From Azospirillum lipoferum (lineage in GTDB: Bacteria > Pseudomonadota > Alphaproteobacteria > Azospirillales > Azospirillaceae): a stretch of DNA of 64,000 nucleotides. The notes under the pieces are model-generated. The model did no database searches. It saw only the letters and a program-made list of their open reading frames with translations, and was not told the origin of the DNA. The stretch is from positions 1-64,000 of the forward strand of contig NZ_JALJXJ010000016.1 in NCBI RefSeq assembly GCF_024170005.1, in the 5' to 3' direction. The position numbers and the translations under genes are program-made. Positions within the stretch are counted from its first letter, which is position 1; every line of letters begins with the position of its first letter. Of the stretch, positions 25,071 through 33,209 are shown piece after piece.

Positions 25071-26990
25071 GCGCAGCCAGCCCGTCGTCCGGAAGCGGTC
25101 GAGGTTGTCGCGCACCAGCCGGGGATGGCGGTCGACCGCCACGACCTCGTACTCCTCGCGGGCGCCGGGCGCCCCCTCCGGCAGGGCGCCGCCACCGTCG
25201 AGGAAGCTGGCGACGCCGGCCATATTGCCCTCGCCGAAGGACTGCGCATGCTCCTGGTGGGCATAGGCGTTCAGCTTGGCGGCAAAGCGCTTCAGGTCGC
25301 CCATCCAGCTGAAGTGCCAGCCGGCGTCGCGGATGAGATGGCCGATGTCCTGCTTGGCGAGGTAACGCACGGCATTGGGGCCGGTCTGCCGGATGAAGCG
25401 GAAGGGGGCGGCCCCGGCGGCGCGCCAGTTGCGGGCGAAGCGGTAATTCAGCCGGTAGAAGAACAGGTCGAGTTCGGCGGTGAAGACGGTGTCGAAGGCC
25501 GGTCCGCCGCCACGCAGCCGCTCCACCACCTCACGCCGCAGGATCTCGTCGACGTCGGAGACGATGACCATATCGTCGTCGCGGCAGCCGTCCAGCCCGC
25601 GCAGGATGGCGTCGCGCTGGTAGGCCTCCCGCTGCCAGGAGAAGGTGCCGATGAGTTCGTCCACCACCACGTAGCGGATCTTGTCCATATAGGGCCGGAA
25701 CCGTTCGTGATGGTCGCCGAAGCTGAGCGGCTTGGGCTCGCCGGAATGGGTGTGGGTCGCCTCCACCACCACGAAGCGTTCGACCACATCGTACAGCTCG
25801 GCCAGCCGGACCTCCAGGATCTCGGCCTCGTTGAAGAAGGTGCAACAGTCGAAGATTCGCCGGGATGCCGGTTCCGCCGGGACGGCCGGCGCCGCCCCTT
25901 CGGCAAAGGGGTTGCCGGACAGCGGAAGAACGGGGTTGCGTCCGAGAGCGGCTGCATAGCCGACAAGGGAGCGCAGGCCGAGCAGGGTGGTCCAGCGTTG
26001 CGTACGGGTCCAGCTGTCGATGCCGGGCGCCTCCAGCAGGCGCTCCGCCGTCGCCGACAGGCTGTCGAAGGAGGCACGGGCCGCAGCCTGCCTGTCCATG
26101 TCGTAGATATAGGCATAGGCGAAGCCCTTCAGGCTCTCCAGCAACGCCTCGATCACGAGATACTGCTGCGCCTGCGCCTTGCGCTCCAGCCCGATCGGAC
26201 TGTTCCACAGGTCGAAGCCCTGCCCATGGGCTTCGAAGGCTTCGCGGTAGCGCTGCCGCTCCTGCCGCAGGTCTCCAAGCCAATGCATCGCGGCCGCCGC
26301 CGCCTGTCGGCGAGCCTCCGTCCGGCCGTCGCCCCGCCAGCCTTCCGCCTGAAGCGTCATTCCACGGCAGCGGGCCAGGGCCGCCGTCTGGCCGGGCGGG
26401 CACAGCCGGACAAGCGCAGCCAGAAGAGGAGCCGCCGGCCGGTCGCGGCCCAGCCATTCGGCAAGAGCGCGGATGCCCGCCTGCAAGGCGATATCGCGCA
26501 ACTGGTCGGCATGGTCCGTCCCCGGGGCGAGCAGCAGGCCCCGGGCAATCGACATGGCCGCCACCGCCCCGTCGCCATCGGCGCCCCGTTCGAACTGCCC
26601 GACGAGCAGATGCGCCTGGGAGATTGCCGGATCGAGGATCAGCAGCAGACAGCAGGCGCGTTTGGCATCGCCGCCGCGCCCGGCATTCGCATCCTCCATG
26701 GCGCGCTGGAGGATCATCGAAACCAGGGCCTCACAGTTGGCGCGAAAGGATTCGCGCGGCGCGCCATACTCCGCGAGAAGGACGAAGCAGCAGACCGCCT
26801 CCCCGAGCCGGCCACCCCTGTAGGCTTCGCTTCCCTTCGCGAAGATATTGGTCAGCACTGCCCCGGACAGGGCGAGCGCATCGGCATTCGCAGGATCCCG
26901 CTGCAGGATGTGCCGCAGCCCTTCCATGGCATGCCAGGCGCGTCCCGCTTCGGCATCGGTACGGGCCTGGAGGAGGCGGGGGTCTGTCAT
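25068..26990 (-). CDS. TPR-like protein with GT17-family (N-acetylglucosaminyltransferase-like) domain
   Basis: 640 residues from ATG 26990 (MTDPRLLQARTDAEAGR), with AGGA about 10 nt upstream; the longer open frame to 27212 has no coding character. Residues 1-390 are helical with TPR-like stretches. From about 395 the sequence reads IFDCCTFFNEAEILEVRLAE, VVVEATHTHSGEPKPLSF, WQREAYQRDAILRGL, DDMVIVSDVDEILR. These are the conserved segments of family 17, known from MGAT3 and bacterial homologues; DVD is the probable metal-binding motif. The donor is probably UDP-GlcNAc, by family inference. The gene is divergent from parA, sharing a 370-bp intergenic region. Confidence 0.8.
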   Translation of the reverse strand: MTDPRLLQARTDAEAGRAWHAMEGLRHILQRDPANADALALSGAVLTNIFAKGSEAYRGGRLGEAVCCFVLLAEYGAPRESFRANCEALVSMILQRAMEDANAGRGGDAKRACCLLLILDPAISQAHLLVGQFERGADGDGAVAAMSIARGLLLAPGTDHADQLRDIALQAGIRALAEWLGRDRPAAPLLAALVRLCPPGQTAALARCRGMTLQAEGWRGDGRTEARRQAAAAAMHWLGDLRQERQRYREAFEAHGQGFDLWNSPIGLERKAQAQQYLVIEALLESLKGFAYAYIYDMDRQAAARASFDSLSATAERLLEAPGIDSWTRTQRWTTLLGLRSLVGYAAALGRNPVLPLSGNPFAEGAAPAVPAEPASRRIFDCCTFFNEAEILEVRLAELYDVVERFVVVEATHTHSGEPKPLSFGDHHERFRPYMDKIRYVVVDELIGTFSWQREAYQRDAILRGLDGCRDDDMVIVSDVDEILRREVVERLRGGGPAFDTVFTAELDLFFYRLNYRFARNWRAAGAAPFRFIRQTGPNAVRYLAKQDIGHLIRDAGWHFSWMGDLKRFAAKLNAYAHQEHAQSFGEGNMAGVASFLDGGGALPEGAPGAREEYEVVAVDRHPRLVRDNLDRFRTTGWLR

Positions 26991-27234
26991 GCGGCAGGTC
27001 CTGGCAACGGGATGGCTGAGACGAATGGACGAAGGAACTGACCGGAAAATCCGCGAGCCCGCGGCGGCGATCGGTTTCGGGCACCGCACCGCTCGTGCCG
27101 GTAAAGTCCGGGGGCGGCCAGGTCGGGTGGCTATGCCATGGCGATGGCGGGGCTGACAAGCACCGGGATGATGGAGCACCGCCGCCCCGACATGGTTCCC
27201 GCCCCATGCCACGCCAGCATGATATACTTCTATA

Positions 27235-27261
27235 TCATGATTTCATGCTTCTTCTTCATGA
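27235..27261. promoter_or_regulatory. TCATGA palindromes upstream of parA
   Basis: TCATGA at 27235 and 27256, with TCATGC at 27243 between them. The arrangement TCATGA-TT-TCATG-CTTCT recurs at 28118. These lie in the AT-rich part of the 26991-27360 gap, 100-126 bp before the parA start, and are candidate sites for the partition DNA-binding protein. Confidence 0.5.
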
Positions 27262-27360
27262 CGTGAAACCACTTCCATCTTTCCTGATCTTGCGTGTAAA
27301 TCCGCGAAGCTCCCGCTCGGGTCAGCCCGTTTTCCATTCTCTGCAACCGGGAACCACCGC

Positions 27361-28038
27361 ATGGCTCGGATCATCAGTTTCGCCTCCACCAAGGGCGGCG
27401 TCGGCAAGACCAGTCTGGTCATGGCACTCACCTCCGAACTGCGCCGGCGCGACGCGAGCGTGCTTCTGCTCGACTGCGACCCCAACCGGCATCTGGCCGA
27501 ATGGGCGCGGCGACGCAACGATGCGGGCGTGCGGGTGATGGAAGAGATCACGGAGTCGAACGTCCGCCAGACCGTGCAGGAGAATGCGCCGAGCTTCGAC
27601 TACACGCTGATCGATCTTGCCGGCTTCGGCAACCTGACCATGCTCTACGCCTTCTCGGTCAGCGACGGGGTGCTGATCCCTACCCAGCAATCCTTCATGG
27701 ACGTGAAGGAGACGGTGCGCACCTTCAAGGTGGTGGCGGACTCCGTCGGCGTCCTGAAGCACACGCCGGCCTCCAGCGTGGTGATCGTCCGCACCCAGGC
27801 CGCCATCGAATCCCGCGTCGACCGCCATGCCCGCGGCCTGCTGGACGAACATGGCGTCCCGGCCTTCCGCACCGAGTTGATCGAACGCTCGCTCCTGAAG
27901 GAGATGACCTACACCGGCCATGGCCCGGGCGAGGTCAACCCGGACAGCAACGCCGACCTGAACGTCCGCGCCCTGACCGACGAGTTCGTTGCCTTCCTGG
28001 AGACCTCCCCGGCCAACCCGCTGATCCCCCGGGGGTGA
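27361..28038 (+). CDS. parA: ParA-family partition ATPase
   Basis: 225 residues from ATG 27361, with GGGAA upstream. The deviant Walker A motif STKGGVGKTS (residues 9-18) has the signature Lys11; LLLDCDPNRHLAEW and YTLIDLAGFGNL provide the Walker A' and B regions. It is short and has no N-terminal HTH, like type Ib plasmid ParA or orphan chromosomal ParA proteins that position cellular cargo. TCATGA arrays flank it on both sides, but none occurs inside the gene. The downstream RHH-like gene is the probable partner. Whether it moves DNA, a replicon or a surface-glycan machine (as BcsQ-like proteins may) cannot be decided here. Confidence 0.85.
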   Translation: MARIISFASTKGGVGKTSLVMALTSELRRRDASVLLLDCDPNRHLAEWARRRNDAGVRVMEEITESNVRQTVQENAPSFDYTLIDLAGFGNLTMLYAFSVSDGVLIPTQQSFMDVKETVRTFKVVADSVGVLKHTPASSVVIVRTQAAIESRVDRHARGLLDEHGVPAFRTELIERSLLKEMTYTGHGPGEVNPDSNADLNVRALTDEFVAFLETSPANPLIPRG

Positions 28039-28117
28039 GGCGAACCGGAAAAGTTCCCGCAGCGTGGGGGAAAGCGTCGCCGGGACAACCGGGCACAGGA
28101 TGGGACCTTTCATATTT

Positions 28118-29054
28118 TCATGATTTCATGATGCTTCTCCTTGTCCGAACCGGTGGCCGGCAGGTGGGATGGGTCCGCATGCTTGTGGATGAAAGTGTTG
28201 GGATTTGAGCACTGGAGCCGGCGGACAGAACCAGTCAGGGCCGGTATGGACGAATGGCCGCCAAGCGTAGCCCTGCCTTACACTCGAGTGCCACGCCCGC
28301 CGGGTGAGGGCGAGCGGGCAGGGTCTGCTTGCGTTCCCAGACACAAGATCATGTCATGATTCATGATCATGACAAATTGACAGGCCAGAAGGGCACGAGA
28401 TCGAGAATGAGGTCGCTTCCGCCATGCTGTAGCGGCCCTATTTGAGCAGCATGACTGACAATAAGTCCATGCTCTTTTATCATTTTATAATATCATGATA
28501 ATATTTACTTCCGTTGGGAAAGCAGTACCCTTCGATCAGGATCGACCCTTCCTATGGGCCAGAAACAGGACCATGCGGGACATTCCGTACAAAGTCTGTT
28601 TCCTCAGGTACGGGAGCAGCGTACTCCTTGCTCTGTCCCGCAGCAGGGGACCGGCAGAAGCCATCGGAACCGTACCCCCCTCCTCTGTTCCCGCCGTCAC
28701 GGCGCAGCCGACCGGCCAAGCGCCTATGGTCCGACGGAAATTTTCATGATTTCATCATTTATTATCATGCCATTTCTCATTTCCTCCTTCGCTTAATCCG
28801 GTAACAGCCATGTCTCCATCCTTTTGATAGGGGAGGGGCCGGTTCTGCCGGTCCGCGAAGCATGCTCCTACCCGGCAGGTGGCTTCGGGTCAGCATGTTT
28901 TCATGTTTTTATTTCATGCCCTGTTATGCTGCCTCCCTCTCTGCCGTCCTCCCTGTGTTTCCTGCGCCACGCCACCTGGCTTTCCGCCATGGCACAGCCC
29001 ACGCCCGTCACATGTCGCGAAGACAGGACACCAAGTCATGATATTGCTTCATGG
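28118..29054. repeat. Cluster of TCATGA palindromes in non-coding DNA
   Basis: The 1.06-kb gap 28039-29100 has no convincing gene but holds eight exact TCATGA copies: 28118, 28126, 28354, 28361, 28367, 28493, 28744 and 29036. One-base variants lie at 28752, 28765, 28901, 28914 and 29049. Local context is AT-rich. The unit TCATGA-TT-TCATGA followed by TGCTTCT matches the site upstream of parA. By base composition such a hexamer should occur well under once here. It is a candidate centromere (parS-like) or operator array. Confidence 0.6.
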
Positions 29055-29100
29055 CTTAACCGGCCGGCTTCCAGCCGATGCCGCCCTGACTGGAGTGCCC

Positions 29101-29517
29101 ATGTCGACCGACAGCCCCGCCAAGCCCCCTCTGAAGTCCGCAGCAAAGCCGGCCCGCCCTCCGCTCGGTGGGATCGGGATCGGCGGGTTGGGCACGGATG
29201 ACATCGACCCGATCCGCCAGTACGGATTGAGCAAGGGCTTCCTGCCGACCGAGACGGAGCTGCCGGCTCCCCAGCCCGCCATTTCCCAACCTGCCATCCA
29301 GCCCGCCCCGCAGCCCCAGCCGGCCCCGGCATCTGCCATCGTCCGTCCGGCGCCGACCCGGCCGTGGCAGGCGATGTTGCCGGACTATCTGGTGGAAGAG
29401 CTGCGGCAGGCCGCCGCACGCGAAGGCACTGCGCAGAAGGTGATTGTGCTGAAGGCGCTGCGGCAGGCCGGCTTCCGGATCGACGACATCGACCTGCAGG
29501 ATCTGCGGCGGCGCTGA
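29101..29517 (+). CDS. Small RHH-like DNA-binding protein, putative ParA partner
   Basis: 138 residues from ATG 29101 with GGAG 6 nt upstream; the frame is open to 28879, but that extension lies in the repeat region. Residues 20-45 are Gly/Asp-rich, 57-88 are a Pro/Ala/Gln linker, and the last 50 residues read WQAMLPDYLVEELRQAAARE, GTAQKVIVLKALRQAGF, RIDDIDLQDLRRR. That pattern, a beta strand followed by two helices, fits a ribbon-helix-helix fold. In type Ib partition systems an RHH protein binds the centromere and stimulates ParA; position and size fit that role. The assignment is by pattern only. Confidence 0.6.
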   Translation: MSTDSPAKPPLKSAAKPARPPLGGIGIGGLGTDDIDPIRQYGLSKGFLPTETELPAPQPAISQPAIQPAPQPQPAPASAIVRPAPTRPWQAMLPDYLVEELRQAAAREGTAQKVIVLKALRQAGFRIDDIDLQDLRRR

Positions 29518-29552
29518 TCCTGCCCCAAGAAGCACACAAGCACGGTCGAAGG

Positions 29553-29581
29553 GACGGTTTGACTCTCCTTAAGGAGCCGTC
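29553..29581 (+). promoter_or_regulatory. Hairpin sequestering a ribosome-binding site
   Basis: GACGG (29553) pairs with CCGTC (29577), and CTCC (29565) with GGAG (29573) around TTAA. The inner part is the perfect 12-bp palindrome CTCCTTAAGGAG. The GGAG strand is the Shine-Dalgarno of the leader ORF at 29583, so folding would block its translation. Confidence 0.45.
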
Positions 29582-29582
29582 T

Positions 29583-29648
29583 ATGCCCTACCCGCGCTCT
29601 GCTCCTGCTCCAAACCGATTGCAGACCACCAGCGACGACGAGAGATGA
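29583..29648 (+). CDS. 21-residue leader peptide upstream of TPR glycosyltransferase
   Basis: A short ORF (MPYPRSAPAPNRLQTTSDDE plus Arg) with a very strong ribosome site, AAGGAG, 6 nt before its ATG. Its stop overlaps the next gene's start as ATGA (29645-29648), the arrangement for translational coupling. Its ribosome site lies in a hairpin. It has no recognisable domain and is Pro-rich. I infer a regulatory leader rather than a functional protein; expression is untested. Confidence 0.45.
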   Translation: MPYPRSAPAPNRLQTTSDDER

Positions 29649-31081
29649 AGGCAAACATCACCCAGGCCGCCCCGGCGCCATCCTCCTCGGCAGCCTCGCC
29701 CCTTCAGGCCTCGCCCCGTCCGGTATCCTCGGTTCCGGCTCCCACCCCGGCCCCCACCCCGGCATCGGCCCAGGGTTCCCACGGCCTCAGCATCGACATG
29801 CTGGAACGAATGCTGGAGCAGCAGCCGAAGGACCCCAATGTGTGGAGCGCGCTGGGCGCCCTGCTGCGGCAGGCCGGCAAGCCGGAGGCGGCGATCGCCT
29901 GCCAGCGGCGCGCGCTGGAGATTGACCAGCGCCATGTCGGCGCCTGGACCAATCTGGGCAACGTGCTGGGCGACGTGGAGCGCTATGACGAGGCCATCGC
30001 CGCACAGGAGCATGCGGTGGTGCTCTCGGGCGGCAACGCCAACCTGCTGTCCAACCTGGTGGTGGCGCTGCGCCACGGCTGCCGGTTCAACCGCGCGCTG
30101 GAGATCCTGGACGTCGCCCTGCGTGCACGGCCGGGCGATCCGGGGCTGCTGTGGGATCGCGCCCTGACCCTGTTGCAGGTCGGCCGCTATGCCGAGGGCT
30201 TCCGCGACTATGACTCGCGCCTGTCGCTGCCCAGCTACCAGAACCGCATCGCGGAAGGGCCGATGTGGGACGGCGGGCCTCTGCACGGCAAGACCATCCT
30301 GCTGACCACCGAACAGGGCTTCGGCGACGTTCTGCTGACCGCGCGCTATGTGCCGCTGGTCAAGGCGCGAGGCGGCCGGGTCCTGCTGGAATGCCATCCT
30401 GAACTGCAACGGCTGCTGTCCGGGGTGGAGGGCATCGACGGCTTCGTGCGCGCCGGCACCGGCTATCCGGCCTACGATGTCCATTGCCCGCTGATGAGCC
30501 TGCCGCACCGGCTGGGCACGACCATCGAGACGGTGCCGCCGCCCACCCGCCTGACCGTTCCGGCCGAAGCGCGCGAGCAGGCCGCCCGGCTGGTTCCCGG
30601 TCCGGACGGCACGATCAAGGTCGGCATCATCTGGTCCGGCCGCGTCACCTTCAAGGACAACGCGCGGCGCGCCACCACGCTCAGCCGCTTCCTGCGCTTC
30701 CTCGACGTGCCGAAGGTGCGGCTCTACAGCATCCAGAAGGGTCCGCCGGAGGCGGAACTGGAGACGCTCGGCACCTCGACCCTGATCACGCCGCTGGGAC
30801 CGCATTTCAACGACTTCGCCGACACCGCGGCGGTGCTGGAACGGCTCGATCTGGTGATCATGACCGACAGTTCGGTGGCGCATCTGGCCGGCTCGCTGGG
30901 CCGCCCGGTGTGGAACCTGCTGCAGTTCATGCCCTACTGGGTCTATGGCGACGGCAAGGGCGAGACAACCCCCTGGTACCCGTCGATGCGTCTCTTCCGC
31001 CAGACCACGCCGGGCGACTGGGACAGCGTGTTCGCCGCCGCCGAACAGGCCCTGCGCCAAGTGGTGGCGCTCCGGACCTGA
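29645..31081 (+). CDS. TPR glycosyltransferase, GT9-like GT-B domain
   Basis: 478 residues from ATG 29645. The first 45 residues are a Ser/Pro/Ala linker; TPR units follow at about 50-190 (AAIACQRRALEIDQRHVGAW). The catalytic part has LTTEQGFGDVLLTARYVPL, VGIIWSGRVTFKDNARRAT, SIQKGPPEAE, DFADTAAVLERLDLVIMTD, SSVAHLAGSLGRPVWNLL and TTPWYPSMRLFRQ. Thr of the usual DTS is replaced by Ser. Translation is probably coupled to the leader ORF. It is the paralogue nearest the ParA/RHH cassette. Confidence 0.83.
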   Translation: MKANITQAAPAPSSSAASPLQASPRPVSSVPAPTPAPTPASAQGSHGLSIDMLERMLEQQPKDPNVWSALGALLRQAGKPEAAIACQRRALEIDQRHVGAWTNLGNVLGDVERYDEAIAAQEHAVVLSGGNANLLSNLVVALRHGCRFNRALEILDVALRARPGDPGLLWDRALTLLQVGRYAEGFRDYDSRLSLPSYQNRIAEGPMWDGGPLHGKTILLTTEQGFGDVLLTARYVPLVKARGGRVLLECHPELQRLLSGVEGIDGFVRAGTGYPAYDVHCPLMSLPHRLGTTIETVPPPTRLTVPAEAREQAARLVPGPDGTIKVGIIWSGRVTFKDNARRATTLSRFLRFLDVPKVRLYSIQKGPPEAELETLGTSTLITPLGPHFNDFADTAAVLERLDLVIMTDSSVAHLAGSLGRPVWNLLQFMPYWVYGDGKGETTPWYPSMRLFRQTTPGDWDSVFAAAEQALRQVVALRT

Positions 31082-31101
31082 GGACGGACGCCGGTCCGGT
31101 C

Positions 31102-32874
31102 TCAAGGCCCTCGCATGCGCTCACCGGCCATAGGGAGGGAGGGGTCCTCCTTGCCCACAGCGTCAGACGCTTTGCCGTCCATACCCGATACCTCGCCCTC
31201 ATGGCACGCCCCGATGGACCGCAACGCCTTGCTCACCTCGGCCAGTACGCCGGTCCAGTCGCCGGGCGTGGCCTGACGGAAGAGCCGTAGAGTCGGGTAC
31301 CAGGGGGTTGTGGCTCCGGCCACCCCCCAGAACCACGCCGGCATGAACGGCAGCAGCACCCAGCCTGGAACGCCCAGCCCGCCGGCGATGTGAGCTGTGG
31401 TGTTGTCGATGGTGATGACCAGATCCATGGCGGCCACCAGGGCCGCAAACCCGTCGAGGTCGCTGGAAGGGTCAATGCTTGCCTCATGGAAAAGGCCGGC
31501 AAAGCGCCGCTCCTGGTCGTCGACACCATATTGCAGGCTGATGAGGCGCCCTCCGGCTGCCGCCAGCCCCGGAGCGAGAGCCGTTGCAAGTTGCTCCAGG
31601 CCAAGCGAACGGGTTTCACTGGCGACCGAACGCCAGGAGAGGCCGACGCGCAGCCGGGCATCGCTGTGGCGGGCGCGCAAGGCGGCAAGCTTGTGCGGAT
31701 CAGCGGCCAAATAAGGCCGCTGTCGGTCAAAATCCTCCGGCCTGCGCCGCAGATAGCGTGGCAAATCACTTGCCTGGACTTGTGCCACACTGTCCATCGC
31801 CAGTGCAGGCGCCGCCATGGCAGATGGGCTGTCCGCTCTCGCCACCACCTCCGTCCCGGACAAGGAGCGCCGCAACAAGGAGACGAGGCGGGGGTCGCAC
31901 ACAAGACGGCAGGCGATGCCGGCTTCGGCCAAGTCCGGGATCAGACCGGCAAACAGGATTTCATCCCCCACCCCCGGTTGCCCGACCACCAGCAACCGTC
32001 CGGCCGGTATGGCAGCCCCCGACCAGCGCGGCAGCCTATCCCCCACCTCTGGCGGCGTCATGCTCTGCCAGTGGGCCGCCAGATCGTCCCATCCGCCGGC
32101 CATCTCCCCCAGCAAGAGCCGGGCGACCCCACGGTTGACCCGCAGCCCGGAATTGTCCGGCTCAATCTGCAATGCCCGGCTGTACGGAGCAATCCCACCC
32201 TGCGGCCTGCCCTGATGCACCCGCGCATTGGCGACAAGCGCATAGCCCTGGACCGAGTCGGGCGCCAGAACGGTCACCCCGCGGCCATGCCGTTCCACAT
32301 CAGACAGCCGCCCCTGCGCCATCGCCACCAGGGCGCTGTTGAGCACGGCTTCCACCGCCTCCGGGGCCAGACGGCGCCCACGTGCCAAAGACAGCTCGGC
32401 AGCCTCCTGGCATCCGAGGGCATGCAGGACAGCGCCATGATTGATGTGCGCCATTGCCAGATCGGGCACGAGCAAGGCAACCGTCCGGAATGCCGCTTCG
32501 GCTTGCCTCAAGCTGCCTTGCCGGTACAGGAGCATCCCGCGCTGGAAAGCGACTTGCACCATCAGCGGATCACAGCGCAGCGCCATCCCACAGGCCGCAA
32601 CCGCGCCAGTCTCCTCGCCCTGATCCGCCAGCAGCGTCGCACACTCGGCAAAGGCGGCGGCATCGGCAGGGCACAACGCGATGAGACGCCGCAGGCAGGC
32701 CAGCCCTGCTCTGCGATCGCCGGCCTTCACCACGGCCTTGCCCAGCAAGCGCCACCCGTCGATGTTCACAGGGTCGACATGCAGGACGAGGCGATACAGC
32801 GCCATCGCCTCCTCCAGACGCCCGGCGGTATGGTGATCCGCCGCCAGACGCAGAACATCACCGGTCGTCGCCAT
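31102..32874 (-). CDS. TPR protein with divergent GT9-like domain
   Basis: 590 residues from ATG 32874 (MATTGDVLRLAADHHTAGR). Eight or so TPR units cover residues 1-270, for example EAMALYRLVLHVDPVNIDGW. The C-terminal domain has LLVVGQPGVGDEILFAGLIP, VGLSWRSVASETRSLGLEQL, SLQYGVDDQE, ITIDNTTAHIAGGLGVPGWV and TTPWYPTLRLFRQ. It keeps the order of the GT9-like motifs, but the WAG motif reads WRS and DTSVAH reads DNTTAH, so it is the most diverged member of the set. It is convergent with the previous gene, with a 20-bp gap. Confidence 0.78.
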   Translation of the reverse strand: MATTGDVLRLAADHHTAGRLEEAMALYRLVLHVDPVNIDGWRLLGKAVVKAGDRRAGLACLRRLIALCPADAAAFAECATLLADQGEETGAVAACGMALRCDPLMVQVAFQRGMLLYRQGSLRQAEAAFRTVALLVPDLAMAHINHGAVLHALGCQEAAELSLARGRRLAPEAVEAVLNSALVAMAQGRLSDVERHGRGVTVLAPDSVQGYALVANARVHQGRPQGGIAPYSRALQIEPDNSGLRVNRGVARLLLGEMAGGWDDLAAHWQSMTPPEVGDRLPRWSGAAIPAGRLLVVGQPGVGDEILFAGLIPDLAEAGIACRLVCDPRLVSLLRRSLSGTEVVARADSPSAMAAPALAMDSVAQVQASDLPRYLRRRPEDFDRQRPYLAADPHKLAALRARHSDARLRVGLSWRSVASETRSLGLEQLATALAPGLAAAGGRLISLQYGVDDQERRFAGLFHEASIDPSSDLDGFAALVAAMDLVITIDNTTAHIAGGLGVPGWVLLPFMPAWFWGVAGATTPWYPTLRLFRQATPGDWTGVLAEVSKALRSIGACHEGEVSGMDGKASDAVGKEDPSLPMAGERMRGP

Positions 32875-32965
32875 AACTCTGGTGTTCCAATGCCGTTGTG
32901 CAGCCCGATGGGCATCCTTAATGCGCCAGGGAAAGGCTGACCAGGACAATCCCATCCGGACAGCC

Positions 32966-33100
32966 GCGCAACGTTTCCGCCGCGCAGCCAATCTTCGTCG
33001 CGATCGAACTGATCACCGCCCACCGCGAGGCGTGATCCCCAGCATGTTCGAACACCATCCGCACCGGACGCTCGCGGACCTCCAGAGCATATTCGGGTGA
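32966..33100 (-). pseudogene. IS3-family transposase OrfA fragment
   Basis: The minus strand encodes SPEYALEVRERPVRMVFEHA, then HASRWAVISSIATKIGCAAE and TLR, matching the N-terminal HTH part of IS3-type OrfA proteins. Sequence similarity stops abruptly after TLR and no OrfB follows. It is a remnant of an insertion sequence in the otherwise gene-free gap 32875-33196. Confidence 0.6.
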
Positions 33101-33186
33101 TGCCTGCTGGTCATGACACCCCCATCTTCTCAAGAAATGGCACCTCCGACAAACCCGGTACGGTTCACTCCGACCTGTTGGACGAG

Positions 33187-33209
33187 GCCCGGCCGCTCAG
33201 CGGCCGGGC
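33187..33209. terminator. GC-rich perfect hairpin
   Basis: GCCCGGCCGCT and AGCGGCCGGGC, 11-bp arms with one unpaired base, span the stop codon of the HTH pseudogene. The hairpin is terminator-like but lacks a U-run. Confidence 0.35.

Noticed and set aside
23246-25264. Upstream extension of the FkbM frame (up to 941 codons in total)
   Set aside because: It is antisense to the well-supported TPR glycosyltransferase at 23621-25048 and has no family-like sequence before GTG 23245.
28141-28749. Small ORFs inside the TCATGA region
   Set aside because: They overlap the repeat sites, lack good ribosome sites and show no coding bias. The region is better read as non-coding.
28118-29054. Possible CRISPR array
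   Set aside because: The repeats are 6-8 bp palindromes with irregular spacing, with no 25-40 bp direct repeat and no cas gene.
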